Shown: positions 1 through 13,000 of the stretch, in pieces
How the letters are laid out: every line of letters begins with the position of its first letter
How positions within the stretch are numbered: the stretch's first letter is position 1
Assembly: GCF_036711975.1 (NCBI RefSeq)
Contig: NC_091971.1
Location: 1,247,501-1,311,500, forward strand
Direction: 5' to 3'
Origin: Onthophagus taurus
Lineage: Eukaryota; Arthropoda; Insecta; Coleoptera; Scarabaeidae
DNA: 64,000 nt
Made by a program: the position numbers and the translations under genes
Notes under the pieces: model-generated
The model's input: only the letters and a program-made list of their open reading frames with translations
Databases searched by the model: none
What the model was told of the DNA's origin: nothing

Positions 1-2454
1 TATCAGGACAAGGTCGTGTAATTTATCCTGTGTAGTTATGATGGTTAAAAAAATGTTTTTAAGGGATGATTTTTTTAATTAATTTATTAATTACACTTTT
101 TTCTATCAACAAATTATTATTAGTCTGGTGTAATAATAATAATTGGTCGTCGTCAGACAATGCAAACCGACGTTTTTATCTTTTATTATGCTAACGAAGA
201 CAAAGAACTCAACGTCCGTACATAATTTACTCTGTTCACGTACCCTCCAATGTCAGCATCATTACAATGAACAGACCGTTTTATGAGTAGGAAGAATTGT
301 GGTGTTGTGATGATTATGTCGTATGTTTTGTTCAATTTTGTCTCTATGGAAGTCGTTCGACTTGTTAAGCACGATTGTAAACGCGATTAGATTTAAATGT
401 TTGCATGGTTTCGTCATCATTTCTATAAAGTTAAAACCCTATTACTGTCTTATTAAAATTATGGGGATCGTTATGTTCTCTCTACATAGGAGAACAACTG
501 TTGGTAAAGTTTACTCGTTAAAACTTTGCTTAATTGGAACAAAGAGGAGATTTAAGTTAGAGAAACGAATTTTTTTGTTACATCATATTCACATGAAATA
601 TATGATTCAAAAAACTTTATTTGAAAAAATCTATGTTTTAAATTATAACTAAACTTTATATAACTGTTTTTATAACCGATGAGGAATCCTTGTGTGATTC
701 AATGAGTGAAAGAATTTTTTCTAAGAAAGTGTAGGAGTAATAATTCTTGACCTAACACTAAAATGACACATTTTTTTATGTTTTGATACTCCTTGTATTT
801 ATTTCAAGGTTCTTATCTTAAATAAAACACAAAATAATAATCCACGGGTACCAATTATGTTATATAATCATTTTTTCTTGTTTTGTTTGATTCAATGTAT
901 AAAAAAAAAATAAACCTGTATAGTTTTCGCATCGTAGAATAATCGTGGTTGAAATTGCACGGTTGGATTATTCTTTGGATGGTTGCATCAATGATATGAA
1001 TAGGTGCATCTGTCACTACCCGCTCACCTAATAATAATGGTCGGTGGCTTGAGGAAAAAAATGTCACGACTACAATAGAGTATTTATGACAATAGACACG
1101 CATCAAGGTTCTATGAAAAATACGAACCCGGAAATGATGATGATGATGATGAACCAAACGAAAAAATCCTTGGTATATTCGCCCAACTGAGGATGTAATA
1201 AAACAATTAAAATAACTTAATGACTTTATGAATTATAATTCAATTTTGTACATGTTAAGTAAACTTTGATTAACTGTTTATTTAAACTAAACATTACTTT
1301 AACTTAAAAATCACGCAATGTCACAATACATGTGGATTAACTTTTTATTCTGTGCATGATCAAGGATGTTAGGGGAAAAAAATTTTTATTTTTTCGTTGT
1401 GTAATATGAAAACAACAATAGTTTACGTCGTTCAGAATATTTAATTATGTTGTTTACTTGTATTTAATTAAAAATTTCAACTGTGCATACAACAACCTTG
1501 ATGATGAAGTGATTTGCGAGAATTTTATTCCAAAATATAATGACCAATATAAAAATTAAAAAATAAACATAAAATATTAAATTATTTAAAACGCAATGTT
1601 TAGAATACAATGGATTTCAATAGTAAATCTAAAACTTGCGGAGATAACAACGTTACACGAATGGAATATCGTATCGAGTTGATTTATACATTTATTGTAC
1701 TATTTACTTCTCCACGAATCCACATGAATTTAAACCTCCCTCTGGAGAGAGCAATACCAAACATTATTTGAACTCATTTTAACCATTTACATAAACTCAA
1801 TTTAGGGCGATTCCAATTTACGGTTTTAATCATTTCGAAAACTCATCAACAAATTGATGTAAACCATATGTGTTAGTCAATACAAAGAGACCGACCATCA
1901 TGATATTATTGTAATGCAATTCATATGTGTAGATACACATATTAGATTAACTAGGACTAGAGACTGAATTATTTGGTTGTTGATCTTACGATCTCATAAA
2001 TTTATCACAATAACGTCAATGTCGATTATTGCGCAGCACTAAAAGACCGGGTTTGTTTGTTAAATGATTAATTTTAATGATGCAGGTAGATTTCGAAATT
2101 GGTGTTACTATCGCGAGTTGTTTTCTGGTTCAAGGTGGGTTCCCATTTTTTTATCATGAATAAACTTGAATTGATTTTTTTTTATAGGGGAACTTTTTAT
2201 AAAAGTTCAATGTCGAATATACACGAGATTGGAACATTTTAGAACAAAAGTTTTTGTATAAAAGTTGTAGTAAACTTATTTTTTAACAATATTGCTCTTT
2301 TACACTTTTGTTATTACAGTTAGATGCTTTCCATCAGATATTATTCGTCAAAATCGGTTCTCATGTTATAATCATAATACTGTACGTGCAAAATTCTATA
2401 TAATTAGGGGATAGAACTAGAAAGTATCGGGTTTGGACCAAAAATGCAGACAAA
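1..2454. other. AT-rich non-coding stretch
   Basis: I find no supportable gene here. Open frames are short and broken by stops. A short GAT microsatellite lies near 1136-1151 and accounts for a histidine-rich open frame on the other strand. A degenerate fragment resembling the CTAGAAC palindrome family (around 2408-2435) comes just before the satellite array. The missing first exon of the metalloproteinase downstream could be here, but I could not recognise a signal-peptide exon. Confidence 0.5.
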
Positions 2455-5400
2455 ATTGATTTTTTTAATAATTGACATTCAAATGTCATTTCGACGTTTA
2501 CAAATCACAATACATTTCCCTGAAATGGTACCAACCTAAACTTTTGGGAATCTTTTGATGAATGTCTGATATTTCTTATCAATTTTTTTATAACTTTTAT
2601 GATATATCAGTATATTTCGCCACTTTTAATATTTCACAAAGATTGCTTTCATCAAATTAACTGATTTTTGAGTTCTTTTAATATCTACTTTCTTTAACGA
2701 TGTTGACGTTTAATTGTCAAGTTGACGTTTAAAAGTCAAACAATATTTTTATGTACAGATCATTTCGCAATAATGGTGTTCATTATTTCATTCTGATAAA
2801 TGCTATAGTTTTCCATTTTCTATCCAACTTTCTTATCGATATTTTATTTTTCTTGTTCTATTTATAACCCTTTTTGATTTTTTTAATAATTTTAACATAC
2901 AAATGTCATCTTAACGTTTAAACGTCATTTTGACATTTAAAAACCACAACACATAACCCTAAAATCGTACCAACCTAAATTTTTAGAAATGTTTGATGAA
3001 TATCGAATATTTCATACCAGTTTTTCTATAACTTTTTTGATTTATTGTAATATATTTCGTTAATTTTAGTATTTCCATAAGATTTTTTAAATTAAATTAA
3101 CGGATTTTTGAGTTTTTTAAGATCTAGATTTTAACGATATTGATGTTTAATTGTCAAATTGACGTTTAACAGTCAAATAACTGTGACTGTAAAGTTATTA
3201 GTTATTAAACTTAAAATTTGTTATAAGAACATTATTGTTTAATATTTTGTATTAAATCATTATAACTTATCCCATTTTTATCATAGGCTCAGATACTTGA
3301 GGAACTACTAAAACTAGAACTAACACTAAACTAGAACAAGAATCATTCGGGTTTAGCCCTGCGTCTAGGTTTAGTCGCGTTTTAGTTCTAGTGTTAGTTC
3401 TAATGCTAGTTCTTGAATGATTGACATTCAAATGTCATCTCAACGTTTAAACGTCATTTCGACGTTTACAAATCACAATACATATCCGTGAAATGGTACC
3501 AACCTAAATTTTTGGAAATCTTTAGATGAATGTTTAATATTTCTTATCAATTTTTTATAACTTTTATGATATATCAGTATATTTCGCCACTTTTAATATT
3601 TCACAAAGATTGTTTTCATCAAATTAACTGATTTTTGAGTTTTTTTAATATCTACTTTCTTTAACGATGTTGACGTTTAATTGTCAAGTTGACGTTTAAA
3701 AGTCAAACAATATTTTTTATGTACAGATCATTTTGCAATAATGGTGTTCATTATTTCATTCTGATAAATGCTATAGTTTTCCATTTTCCATCCAACTTTC
3801 TTATCGATATTTTATTTTTCTTGTTGTATTTATAACCCTTTTTGATTTTTTTAATAATTTTGACATACAAATGTCATCTTAACGTTTAAACGTCATTTTG
3901 ACATTTAAAAACCACAAGACATATCCCTAAAATCGTACCAACCTAAATTTTTAGAAATGTTTGATGAATATCGAATATTTCATACCAGTTTTTCTATAAC
4001 TTTTTTGATTTATTGTAATATATTTCGTTAATTTTAGTATTTCCATAAGATTTTTTAAATTAAATTAACGGATTTTTGAGTTTTTTAAGATTATAACGAT
4101 ATTGATGTTTAGTTGTCAAATTGACGTTTAACAATCAAATAACTGTGACTGTAAAGTTATTAGTTATTAAACTTAAAATTTGTTATAAGAACATTATTGT
4201 TTAATTTTTTGTATTAAATTATTATAACTTATCCCATTTTTATCATCGGCTCAGATACTTGAGGAACTACTAAAACTAGAACTAACACTAAACTAGAACA
4301 AGAATCATTCGGGTTTAGCCTTGCGTCTAGGTTTAGTCGCGTTTTAGTTCTAGTGTTAGTTCTAATGCTAGTTCTTGAATGATTGACATTCAAATGTCAT
4401 CTTAACGTTTAAACGTCATTTCGACGTTTACAAATCACAATACATATCCGTGAAATGGTACCAACCTAAATTTTTGGAAATCTTTTGATGAATGTCTGAT
4501 ATTTCTTGCCAATTTTTTTATAACTTTTATGATATATCAGTATATTTCGCCACTTTTAATATTTCACAAAGTTTTTTTTCATCAAATTAACTGATTTTTG
4601 AGTTTTTTTAATATCTACTTTCTTTAACGATGTTGACGTTTAATTGTCAAGTTGACGTTTAAAAGTCAAACAATATTTTTATGTACAGATCATTTTGCAA
4701 TAATGGTGTTCATTATTTCATTCTGATAAATGCTATAGTTTTCCATTTTCCATCCAACTTTCTTATCGATATTTTATTTTTCTTGTTCTATTTATAACCC
4801 TTTTTGATTTTTCTAATAATTTTGACATTCAAATGTCATCTTAACGTTTAAACGTCATTTTGATATTTAAAAACCACAACACATATCCCTAAAATCGTAC
4901 CAACCTAAATTTTTAGAAATGTTTGATGAATATCGAATATTTCATACGTTTTTCTATAACTTTTTTGATTTATTGTAATATATTTCGTTAATTTTAGTGT
5001 TTCCATAAGATTTTTTAAATTAAATTAACGGATTTTTGAGTTTTTTAAGATCTAGATTTTAACGATATTGATGTTTAATTGTCAAATTGACGTTTAAAAG
5101 TCAAATAACTGTGACTCTGTAAAGTTATTAGTTATTAATTATTAAACTTAAAATTTGTTATAAGAACATTATTGTTTAATTTGTTGTATTAGATCATTAT
5201 AACTTATCCTATTTTTATCATAGGCTCAGATACTTGAGGAACTACTAAAACTAGAACTAACACTAGACTAGAACAAGAATCATTCGGGTTTAGCCTTGCG
5301 TCTAGGTTTAGTCGCGTTTTAGTTCTAGTGTTAGTTCTAATGCTAGTTCTTGAATGATTGACATTCAAATGTCATCTTAACGTTTAAACGTCATTTCGAC

Positions 5401-8160
5401 GTTTACAAATCACAATACATATCCGTGAAATGGTACCAACCTAAATTTTTGGAAATCTTTTGATGACTGTCTAATATTTCTTATCAATTTTTTATAACTT
5501 TTATGATATATCAGTATATTTCGCCACTTTTAATATTTCACAAAGATTGTTTTCATCAAATTAACTGATTTTTGAGTTTTTTTAATATCTACTTTCTTTA
5601 ACGATGTTGACGTTTAATTGTCAAGTTGACGTTTAAAAGTCAAACAATATTCTTTATGTACAGATCATTTTGCAATAATGGTGTTCATTATTTCATTCTG
5701 ATAAATGCTATAGTTTTCCATTTTCCACCCAACTTTCTTATCGATATTTTATTTTTCTTGTTCTATTTATAACCCTTTTTGATTTTTTTAAATAATTTTG
5801 ACATACAAATGTCATCTTAACGTTTAAACGTCATTTTGACATTGAAAAACCACAACACATATCCCTAAAATCGTACCAACCTAAATTTTTAGAAATGTTT
5901 GATGAATATCGAATATTTCATACCAGTTTTTCTATAACTTTTTTGATTTATTGTAATATATTTCGTTAATTTTAGTATTTCCATAAGATTTTTTAAATTA
6001 AATTAACGGATTTTTGAGTTTTTTAAGATCTAGATTTTAACGATATTGATGTTTAATTGTCAAATTGACGTTTAACAGTCAAATAACTGTGACTCTGTAA
6101 AGTTATTAGTTATTAAACTTAAAATTTGTTATAAGAACATTATTGTTTAATTTTTTGTATTAAATCATTATAACTTATCCCATTTTTATCATAGGCTCAG
6201 ATACTTGAGGAACTACTAAAACTAGAACTAACACTAAACTAGAACAAGAATCATTCGGGTTTAGCCTTGCGTCTAGGTTTAGTCGCGTTTTAGTTCTAGT
6301 GTTAGTTCTAATGCTAGTTCTTGAATGATTGACATTCAAATGTCATCTTAACGTTTAAACGTCATTTCGACGTTTACAAATCACAATACATATCCGTGAA
6401 ATGGTACCAACCTAAATTTTTGGAAATCTTTTGATGAATGTCTGATATTTCTTATCAATTTTTTATAACTTTTATGATATATCAGTATATTTCGCCACTT
6501 TTAATATTTCACAAAGATTGTTTTCATCAAATTAACTGATTTTTGAGTTTTTTTAATATTTACTTTCTTTAACGATGTTGACGTTTAATTGTCAAGTTGA
6601 CGTTTAAAAGTCAAACAATATTTTTTATGTACAGATCATTTTGCAATAATGGTGTTCATTATTTAATTCTTATAAATGCTATAGTTTTCCATTTTCCATC
6701 CAACATTCTTATCGATATTTTATTTTTCTTGTTCTATTTATAACCCTTTTTGATTTTTTTAATAATTTTGACATACAAATGTCATCTTAACGTTTAAACG
6801 TCATTTTGACATTTAAAAACCACAACACATATCCCTAAAATCGTACCAACCTAAATTTTTAGAAATGTTTGATGAATATCGAATATTTCATACCAGTTTT
6901 TCTATAACTTTTTTGATTTGTTGTAATATATTTCGTTAATTTAGTATTTCCATAAGATTTTTTAAATTAAATTAACGGATTTTTGAGTTTTTTAAGATCT
7001 AGATTTTAACGATATTGATGTTTAATTGTCAAATTGACGTTTAACAGTCAAATAACTGTGACTCTGTAAAGTTATTAGTTATTAAACTTAAAATTTGTTA
7101 TAAGAACATTATTGTTTATTTTTTTGTATTAAATCATTATAACTTATCCCATTTTTATCATAGGCTCAGATACTTGAGGAACTACTAAAACTAGAACTAA
7201 CACTAGACTAGAACAAGAATCATTCGGGTTTAGCCTTGCGTCTAGGTTTAGTCGCGTTTTAGTTCTAGTGTTAGTTCTAATGCTAATTCTTGAATGATTG
7301 ACATTCAAATGTCATCTTAACGTTTAAACGTCATTTCGACGTTTACAAATCACAATACATATCCGTGAAATGGTACCAACCTAAATTTTTGGAAATCTTT
7401 TGATGACTGTCTGATATTTCTTATCAATTTTTTATAACTTTTATGATATATCAGTATATTTCGCCACTTTTAATATTTCACAAAGATTGTTTTCATCAAA
7501 TTAACTGATTTTTGAGTTTTTTTAATATCTACTTTAACGATGTTGACGTTTAATTGTCAAGTTGACGTTTAAAAGTCAAACAATATTTTTATGTACAGAT
7601 CATTTCGCAATAATAGTTTTCCATTTTCCATCCAACTTTCTTATCGATATTTTATTTTTCTTGTTCTATTTATAACCCTTCTTGATTTTTTTTAATAATT
7701 TTGACATACAAATGTCATCTTAACGTTTAAACGTCATTTTGACATTTAAAAATCACAACACATATCCCCAAAATCGTACCAACCTAAATTTTTAGAAATG
7801 TTTGATGAATATCGAATATTTCATACCAGTTTTTCTATAACTTTTTTGATTTATTGTAATATATTTCGTTAATTTTAGTATTTCCATAAGATTTTTTAAA
7901 TTAAATTAACGGATTTTTGAGTTTTTTAAGATCTAGATTTTAACGATATTGATGTTTAATTGTCAAATTGACGTTTAAAAGTCAAATAACTGTGACTCTG
8001 TAAAGTTATTAGTTATTAAACTTAAAATTTGTTATAAGAACATTATTGTTTAATTTTTTGTATTAAATCATTAAAACTTATCCCATTTTTATCATAGGCT
8101 CAGATACTTGAGGAACTACTAAAACTAGAACTAACATTAGACCTAGAACTAAAAACATTT
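2455..8160 (+). repeat. Higher-order tandem array, unit about 965 bp, each with a palindrome
   Basis: The dyad GACATTCAAATGTC recurs at 2474, 3423, 4385, 5360, 6331 and 7300, spaced 949-975 bp apart. Each unit holds two diverged monomers: A with GACATTCAAATGTC and B with GACATACAAATGTC about 440 bp later. Both contain ACGTTTAAACGTCAT, a TACCAACCTAAATTTTT block and the paired motif GTTGACGTTTAATTGTCAA. A roughly 120-bp imperfect palindrome of CTAGAACTAACACTA type follows (for example 3301-3420 and 4262-4380). Units are near-identical apart from small indels and point changes. The array ends at 8110-8160 in half a palindrome. It is non-coding. The monomer-palindrome order matches the single diverged copy at 23.98-25.08 kb, so this looks like amplification of a mobile unit rather than an unrelated satellite. 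Confidence 0.9.
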
Positions 8161-8165
8161 AGACA

Positions 8166-8253
8166 TGTTGCATTTTATGTGGGACAAAGTAAGTATGTGG
8201 AAATATATTTTTGTATATTCCATTTTAACTGAAATTCACTGTATAAACTAAAA
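8166..8253 (+). repeat. Conserved terminal segment of the palindrome element
   Basis: This stretch runs from ACATGTTGCATTTTATGTGG to GAAATTCACTGTATAAA. It matches the reverse complement of 53553-53641, where it also directly adjoins a CTAGAAC palindrome. The outer edge (CAGTGAATTTCA followed by TA when read inward) looks like the end of a TA-targeting DNA transposon. It therefore probably marks one end of the element from which the array grew. Confidence 0.6.
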
Positions 8254-10086
8254 AATAAAATTTTAAAATTAAATAAAACTAAATTCAAATAGTAACATTT
8301 ATTGTTATCGAGATAACATGTCCTGATTGAAATGGGAAATAATAGTCTAAACAAAAATAAATAATAAAATGGATTCGAAAATTTCGAAATTTAACCAACA
8401 CTTTTCATTTTTTTTGTGAACAGCAAGTGAAATAAAAAGTACACAATGAGTTGTGGTGTTCTTTGTCCGAGCTTAACAGAGAGTCATTACATGACTCAAT
8501 TTTGTCGATTGTTGGTTATTTCGGGTTGGAAACGTTAGGAGAGCATTTCCTTGCCCACGGTGTAGTGTTTTGTTGTCATGGTAATGATTTAGCGAACGTT
8601 TCCGCCGTTACCTTTGACAAAAGTTATCTCGATCTCTCTCTATCTCAACGAAACCGAGATAATATACGGGAGGATATTCAGATTGAACGCTCCTCCGACG
8701 ATGGCAAAACTCGTTAAGATAATGCGCTCGAAACCACAAACTAACAATAAGCGTTGTGAATTTGAATATAAAGTTTATAAAGTAGAAGAGTGTACAATTG
8801 GGAGTTCATTTTTCACGACAACTTTTAATCAAAATAGTTTTTACTCATTTAAAAACTATTGTCGTGTTAGTCATAAAGATACTCGACATGCGATGACTCA
8901 TTGATTATACATTATATACTAACAATAAGTAAGATTTTTTTTTGTGGGTATAATTTTTTGCTGTAAAACGTTATTTTAAATATTCACCTTTGGCGTACGC
9001 GAACATAAAACATTTTCCTCCAGCCCCATCGCATATGCAGCAGATGGTCCACTCTCATATTTACGACCAACTAAATTTGTATGGAATGCAAATACACCCA
9101 GATCCAGCAGAGAGGTGCGTTCACCTCCGGTGTCAAGTGCACAAACAATGATACGTGAAAACATTTCGTCAATTCAACAATCTCAACCTCTACGTCATCA
9201 AATTTTTTTATATTTCTATAATAAACAACTAAATAGATTTCGATGAGAGAAAAAAAAATGATGAGTAATAATGTTTAAATAAAGCAAGGTTGTAGTTTAT
9301 GTTATTTACAGAAAAAAAATCCAGATGAAATTTATCTTATCAATGTTTGTTTATAAATAATTATATTTTAAATAATTTACAACCATCACATCATCTCTAA
9401 ATTGATCTAATTGTTACACTTTTTATTTAAGTTTTATTTTATTTAAAATTATTTAAAACAATTCAATCAGATTTAAACTTTACTTTCAATGCACTCATGA
9501 ATTTAATCCAACCCAACTTCCATCATTAAAATACATATAGGTGCTTTTATTAAAATTTAAAGCTTTCGTAGAGTTGAAGCTTAACGTTTCAATTTTGATT
9601 TTTAAGTAGTAATTAATCCAGAATATGAAAAATGACAAAATATATATAAATTTTTTATGAAATAAAAAGCGAGTATTAACAAATATTGATTTTCTTCGCA
9701 ATATAAGATAACATCATTTACTTTAAAAATAACTTAGAAAACGTATGCTATAAATTTTGAGTTGAATCAATGAATGGCTCATTCAATTAACTACTAAGTA
9801 TTAACCAATAAACGAATTCGTCGAATTTAACGTGACTAACACTAATAATAAAACCACCTTGTGTTCTCTGTGTCTAAAGGTATTCGTGTCTGAGTCATGA
9901 CCTATCGATTCGATTCCTTTATGCTCAAGGCTCTGGAAAGAAGTTCAACAAGTTCATTTTCCTTTACGAGATATTTCAATATTTAAATAACCCTGTTACA
10001 ATATTTATGTTTGATAAATAAACGTTCTTTTTAATGTGTCTTCTTTCTGTAGTTATTGATTAAAACGTTTCCTTTTTCTTTTTCAG
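8254..10086. other. Non-coding region upstream of the metalloproteinase exons
   Basis: This is AT-rich DNA with two patches of higher GC (8450-8720 and 8975-9200). The second carries the unassigned open frame listed separately. The first contains two overlapping short frames with no recognisable motif. I see no promoter elements that can be assigned with confidence. The region may be intron or 5' flank of the metalloproteinase gene, whose first visible exon starts at 10087. Confidence 0.4.
8976..9170 (-). other. Unidentified 62-65-codon open frame
   Basis: The minus strand has an uninterrupted frame that begins right after an in-frame stop, with an ATG at 9164, and ends at 8976. It contains IIVCALDTGGERTSLLDLG and, further on, an SGPSAAYAMGLEEN stretch. 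The composition is protein-like (few low-complexity runs, GC higher than the flanks), but I do not recognise the family. It could be a stranded exon or a fragment of a decayed mobile or viral gene. The opposite strand is also fairly open here, so the coding strand is uncertain. Confidence 0.25.
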
Positions 10087-13000
10087 GTTTACCTTTCTCA
10101 ATACGGATACGTATCTAGCGGGAATCTTATGAATTCTAGTAGGTTACTAGACGGATCGATATTAAAACAAGCCATAGAAGAATTTCAAAGCTTTGCGGGA
10201 CTTGCAGTAACAGGTAAAACAAATATATTTTTTTTTATCTACTTAAAAACATTTTTAGATTCTTGATTAGTTTTCTATTTTTATTATTATTATTATTAAC
10301 TATGTTTATTATTAATTTTCTTTGATTTATAGGTGAAATGGACGAAGAAACTGAATCTGTGATGAAATTACCTAGATGTGGTGTCAAAGATAAAGTTGGA
10401 TCTGGAAGTGATTCTCGATCAAAAAGATACGCTTTGCAAGGTAAAAAATAGTCTTCATTAAATTTTTGTAAAGTTTAAATTCACAATCACTCTTTACGTA
10501 ATGTGGGGCGATTAATTTTATTGAAACCCGCATAAATTTTTGCTTACAAATCAATCTAAAAGGGAAGTTTAAACCTGGAGATCTCGGAAACCATCTAATA
10601 GAACTATTTGTACCAGTCCACCTTGCTGGAAATGTTCGGTTCAAGTACTCCATCGTTACTCGTGCATTAAGCGATGATGCACGATTTTGTAGAAACCATA
10701 TTGTTGTTTGTAATCGGTTTTGCAAATCATTTAGACTTCAAGAAAATTATTTTGAAAGAATTTTGCATAACCATCAGTATTAAGATAAAAATGCGACATT
10801 TTCATGTACAATCAATAAAATTTGATAATGGGAGCTTGCTTCATATACAAAATTATAAAACCAAGTTAACTTAAGGATTTATAAAAAGTAGAAGAAAGAT
10901 ATCCAGCAATTATAGCTGGCAGAATTAAAAATAGAATTTTATTAATACAATATGAAGCTATCATATAGTCAACTATTTAACTTATTATCATTAACTTTTG
11001 CAATTTAACTTTAATAGATTTTTGAAAATGTCTAATTAGTAGGGCACGCAACTTTTGTAACAAAACAATACGATTTCCCCCCTCCACTCGTTCTCAGCAG
11101 AAAATTTCATACAAAAGTTGTTCTAAATTAAATTCTAAAACGATTTTCTCAAAAAAAAATATATATAAAAATATATATATAAAAATTTTTTTGAGATTAT
11201 GTTCTTAATTATTGATCAAATCAAAAATTTTTATTAACAATATTTGTTTAGAATTACTTCAGGAACAGCGTTTGTTAATAAAATTTTTTGCTAACTTGAA
11301 ATTTTAATTTCCCTCTGAATAGTATGCTATCAAAATTAATTATCTCAACAATTATTGTTTTTATTAAAAAATGTTTTAAATAAAATTTGTTTCAATTTCG
11401 ATTTTGAATCAATTATCTTAATAAAAAATTTTTACATCTCTATTAATTAAGCATCGAATTATAATTATGTATAAAAACAGAAAAATTATTATTTTGAGGT
11501 TATCTCCTTAATTATTGATTAAATCAAAAAAAGTTGTTGACAAAGTTTGTTTAGAATTGTTTCAGGAACAATTTTTGTTAACACAATTTTTTTCTAACTT
11601 GAAATTTTAATTTCCCACTGAACAGTATGCTACAAAAATTAATATTTTTGAGGTTATATTCTTATTGTTGATTTAATCAAAAAATGTTGTTAACAAAATT
11701 GGTTTAGAATTACTTCAGGAACAGTGTTTGTTAATAAAATTTTTTGCTAACTTGAAATTTTAATTTCTCTCTGAATAGTATGCTATCAAAATTAATTATC
11801 TCAACAATTATTGTTTTTATTAAAAAATGTTTTAAATAAAATTTGTTTCAATTTCGATTTTGAATCAATTATCTTAATAAAAAAATTTTACATCTCTATT
11901 AATTAAGCATCTAATTATAATTATGTATAAAAACAGAAAAATTATTATTTTGAGGTTATCTCCTTAATTATTGATTAAATCAAAAAAAGTTGTTGGCAAA
12001 GTTTGTTTAGAATTGTTTCAGGAACAATTTTTGTTAACACAATTTTTTTCTAACTTGAAATTTTAATTTCCCACTGAACAGTATGCTACAAAAATTAATA
12101 TTTTTGAGGTTATATTCTTATTGTTGATTTAATCAAAAAATGTTGTTAACAAAATTGGTTTAGAATTACTTCAGGAACAGTGTTTGTTAATAAAATTTTT
12201 TGCTAACTTGAAATTTTAATTTCCCTCTGAATAGTATGCTATCAAAATTAATTATCTCAACAATTATTGTTTTTATTAAAAAATGTTTTAAATAAAATTT
12301 GTTTCAATTTCGATTTTGAATCAATTATCTTAATAAAAAATGTTTACATCTCTATTAATTAACCATCTAAGTGTAATTATGTATAAAAATTTAAAAATTA
12401 TTATTTTGAGGTTATCTCCTTAATTATTGATTAAATCAAAAAAAGTTGTTGGCAAAGTTTGTTTAGAATTGTTTCAGGAACAATTTTTGTTAACACAATT
12501 TTTTTCTAACTTGAAATTTTAATTTCCCACTGAACAGTATGCTACAAAAATTAATATTTTTGAGGTTATATTCTTATTGTTGATTTAATCAAAAAATGTT
12601 GTTAACAAAATTGGTTTAGAATTACTTCAGGAACAGTGTTTGTTAATAAAATTTTTTGCTAACTTGAAATTTTAATTTCCCTCTGAATAGTATGCTATCA
12701 AAATTAATTATTTCAACAATTATTGTTTTTATTAAAAAATGTTTTAAATAAAATTTGTTTCAATTTCGATTTTGAATCAATTATCTTAATAAAAAATTTT
12801 TACATCTCTATTAATTAACCATCTAAGTGTAATTATGTATAAAAATTTAAAAATTATTATTTTGAGGTTATCTCCTTAATTATTGATTAATGCAAAAAAA
12901 ATTGTTGGCAAAGTTTGTTTAGAATTGTTTCAGGAACAATTTTTGTTAACACAATTTTTTTCTAACTTGAAATTTTAATTTCCCACTGAACAGTATGCTA

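Noticed and set aside
855-1157. Histidine-run open frame MVHHHHHH on the minus strand
   Set aside because: The run comes from a GAT microsatellite and the rest has no protein-like features.
2455-8160. Regularly spaced repeats considered as CRISPR
   Set aside because: Units are nearly 1 kb and homogeneous throughout, with no short repeat-spacer structure, and the DNA is eukaryotic.
9900-9945. GATTCGATTCC-like tRNA B-box
   Set aside because: No matching A-box or cloverleaf stems could be found upstream.
10674-10874. Short + strand frame in the metalloproteinase intron
   Set aside because: It overlaps the antisense mariner relic and is AT-rich without motifs.
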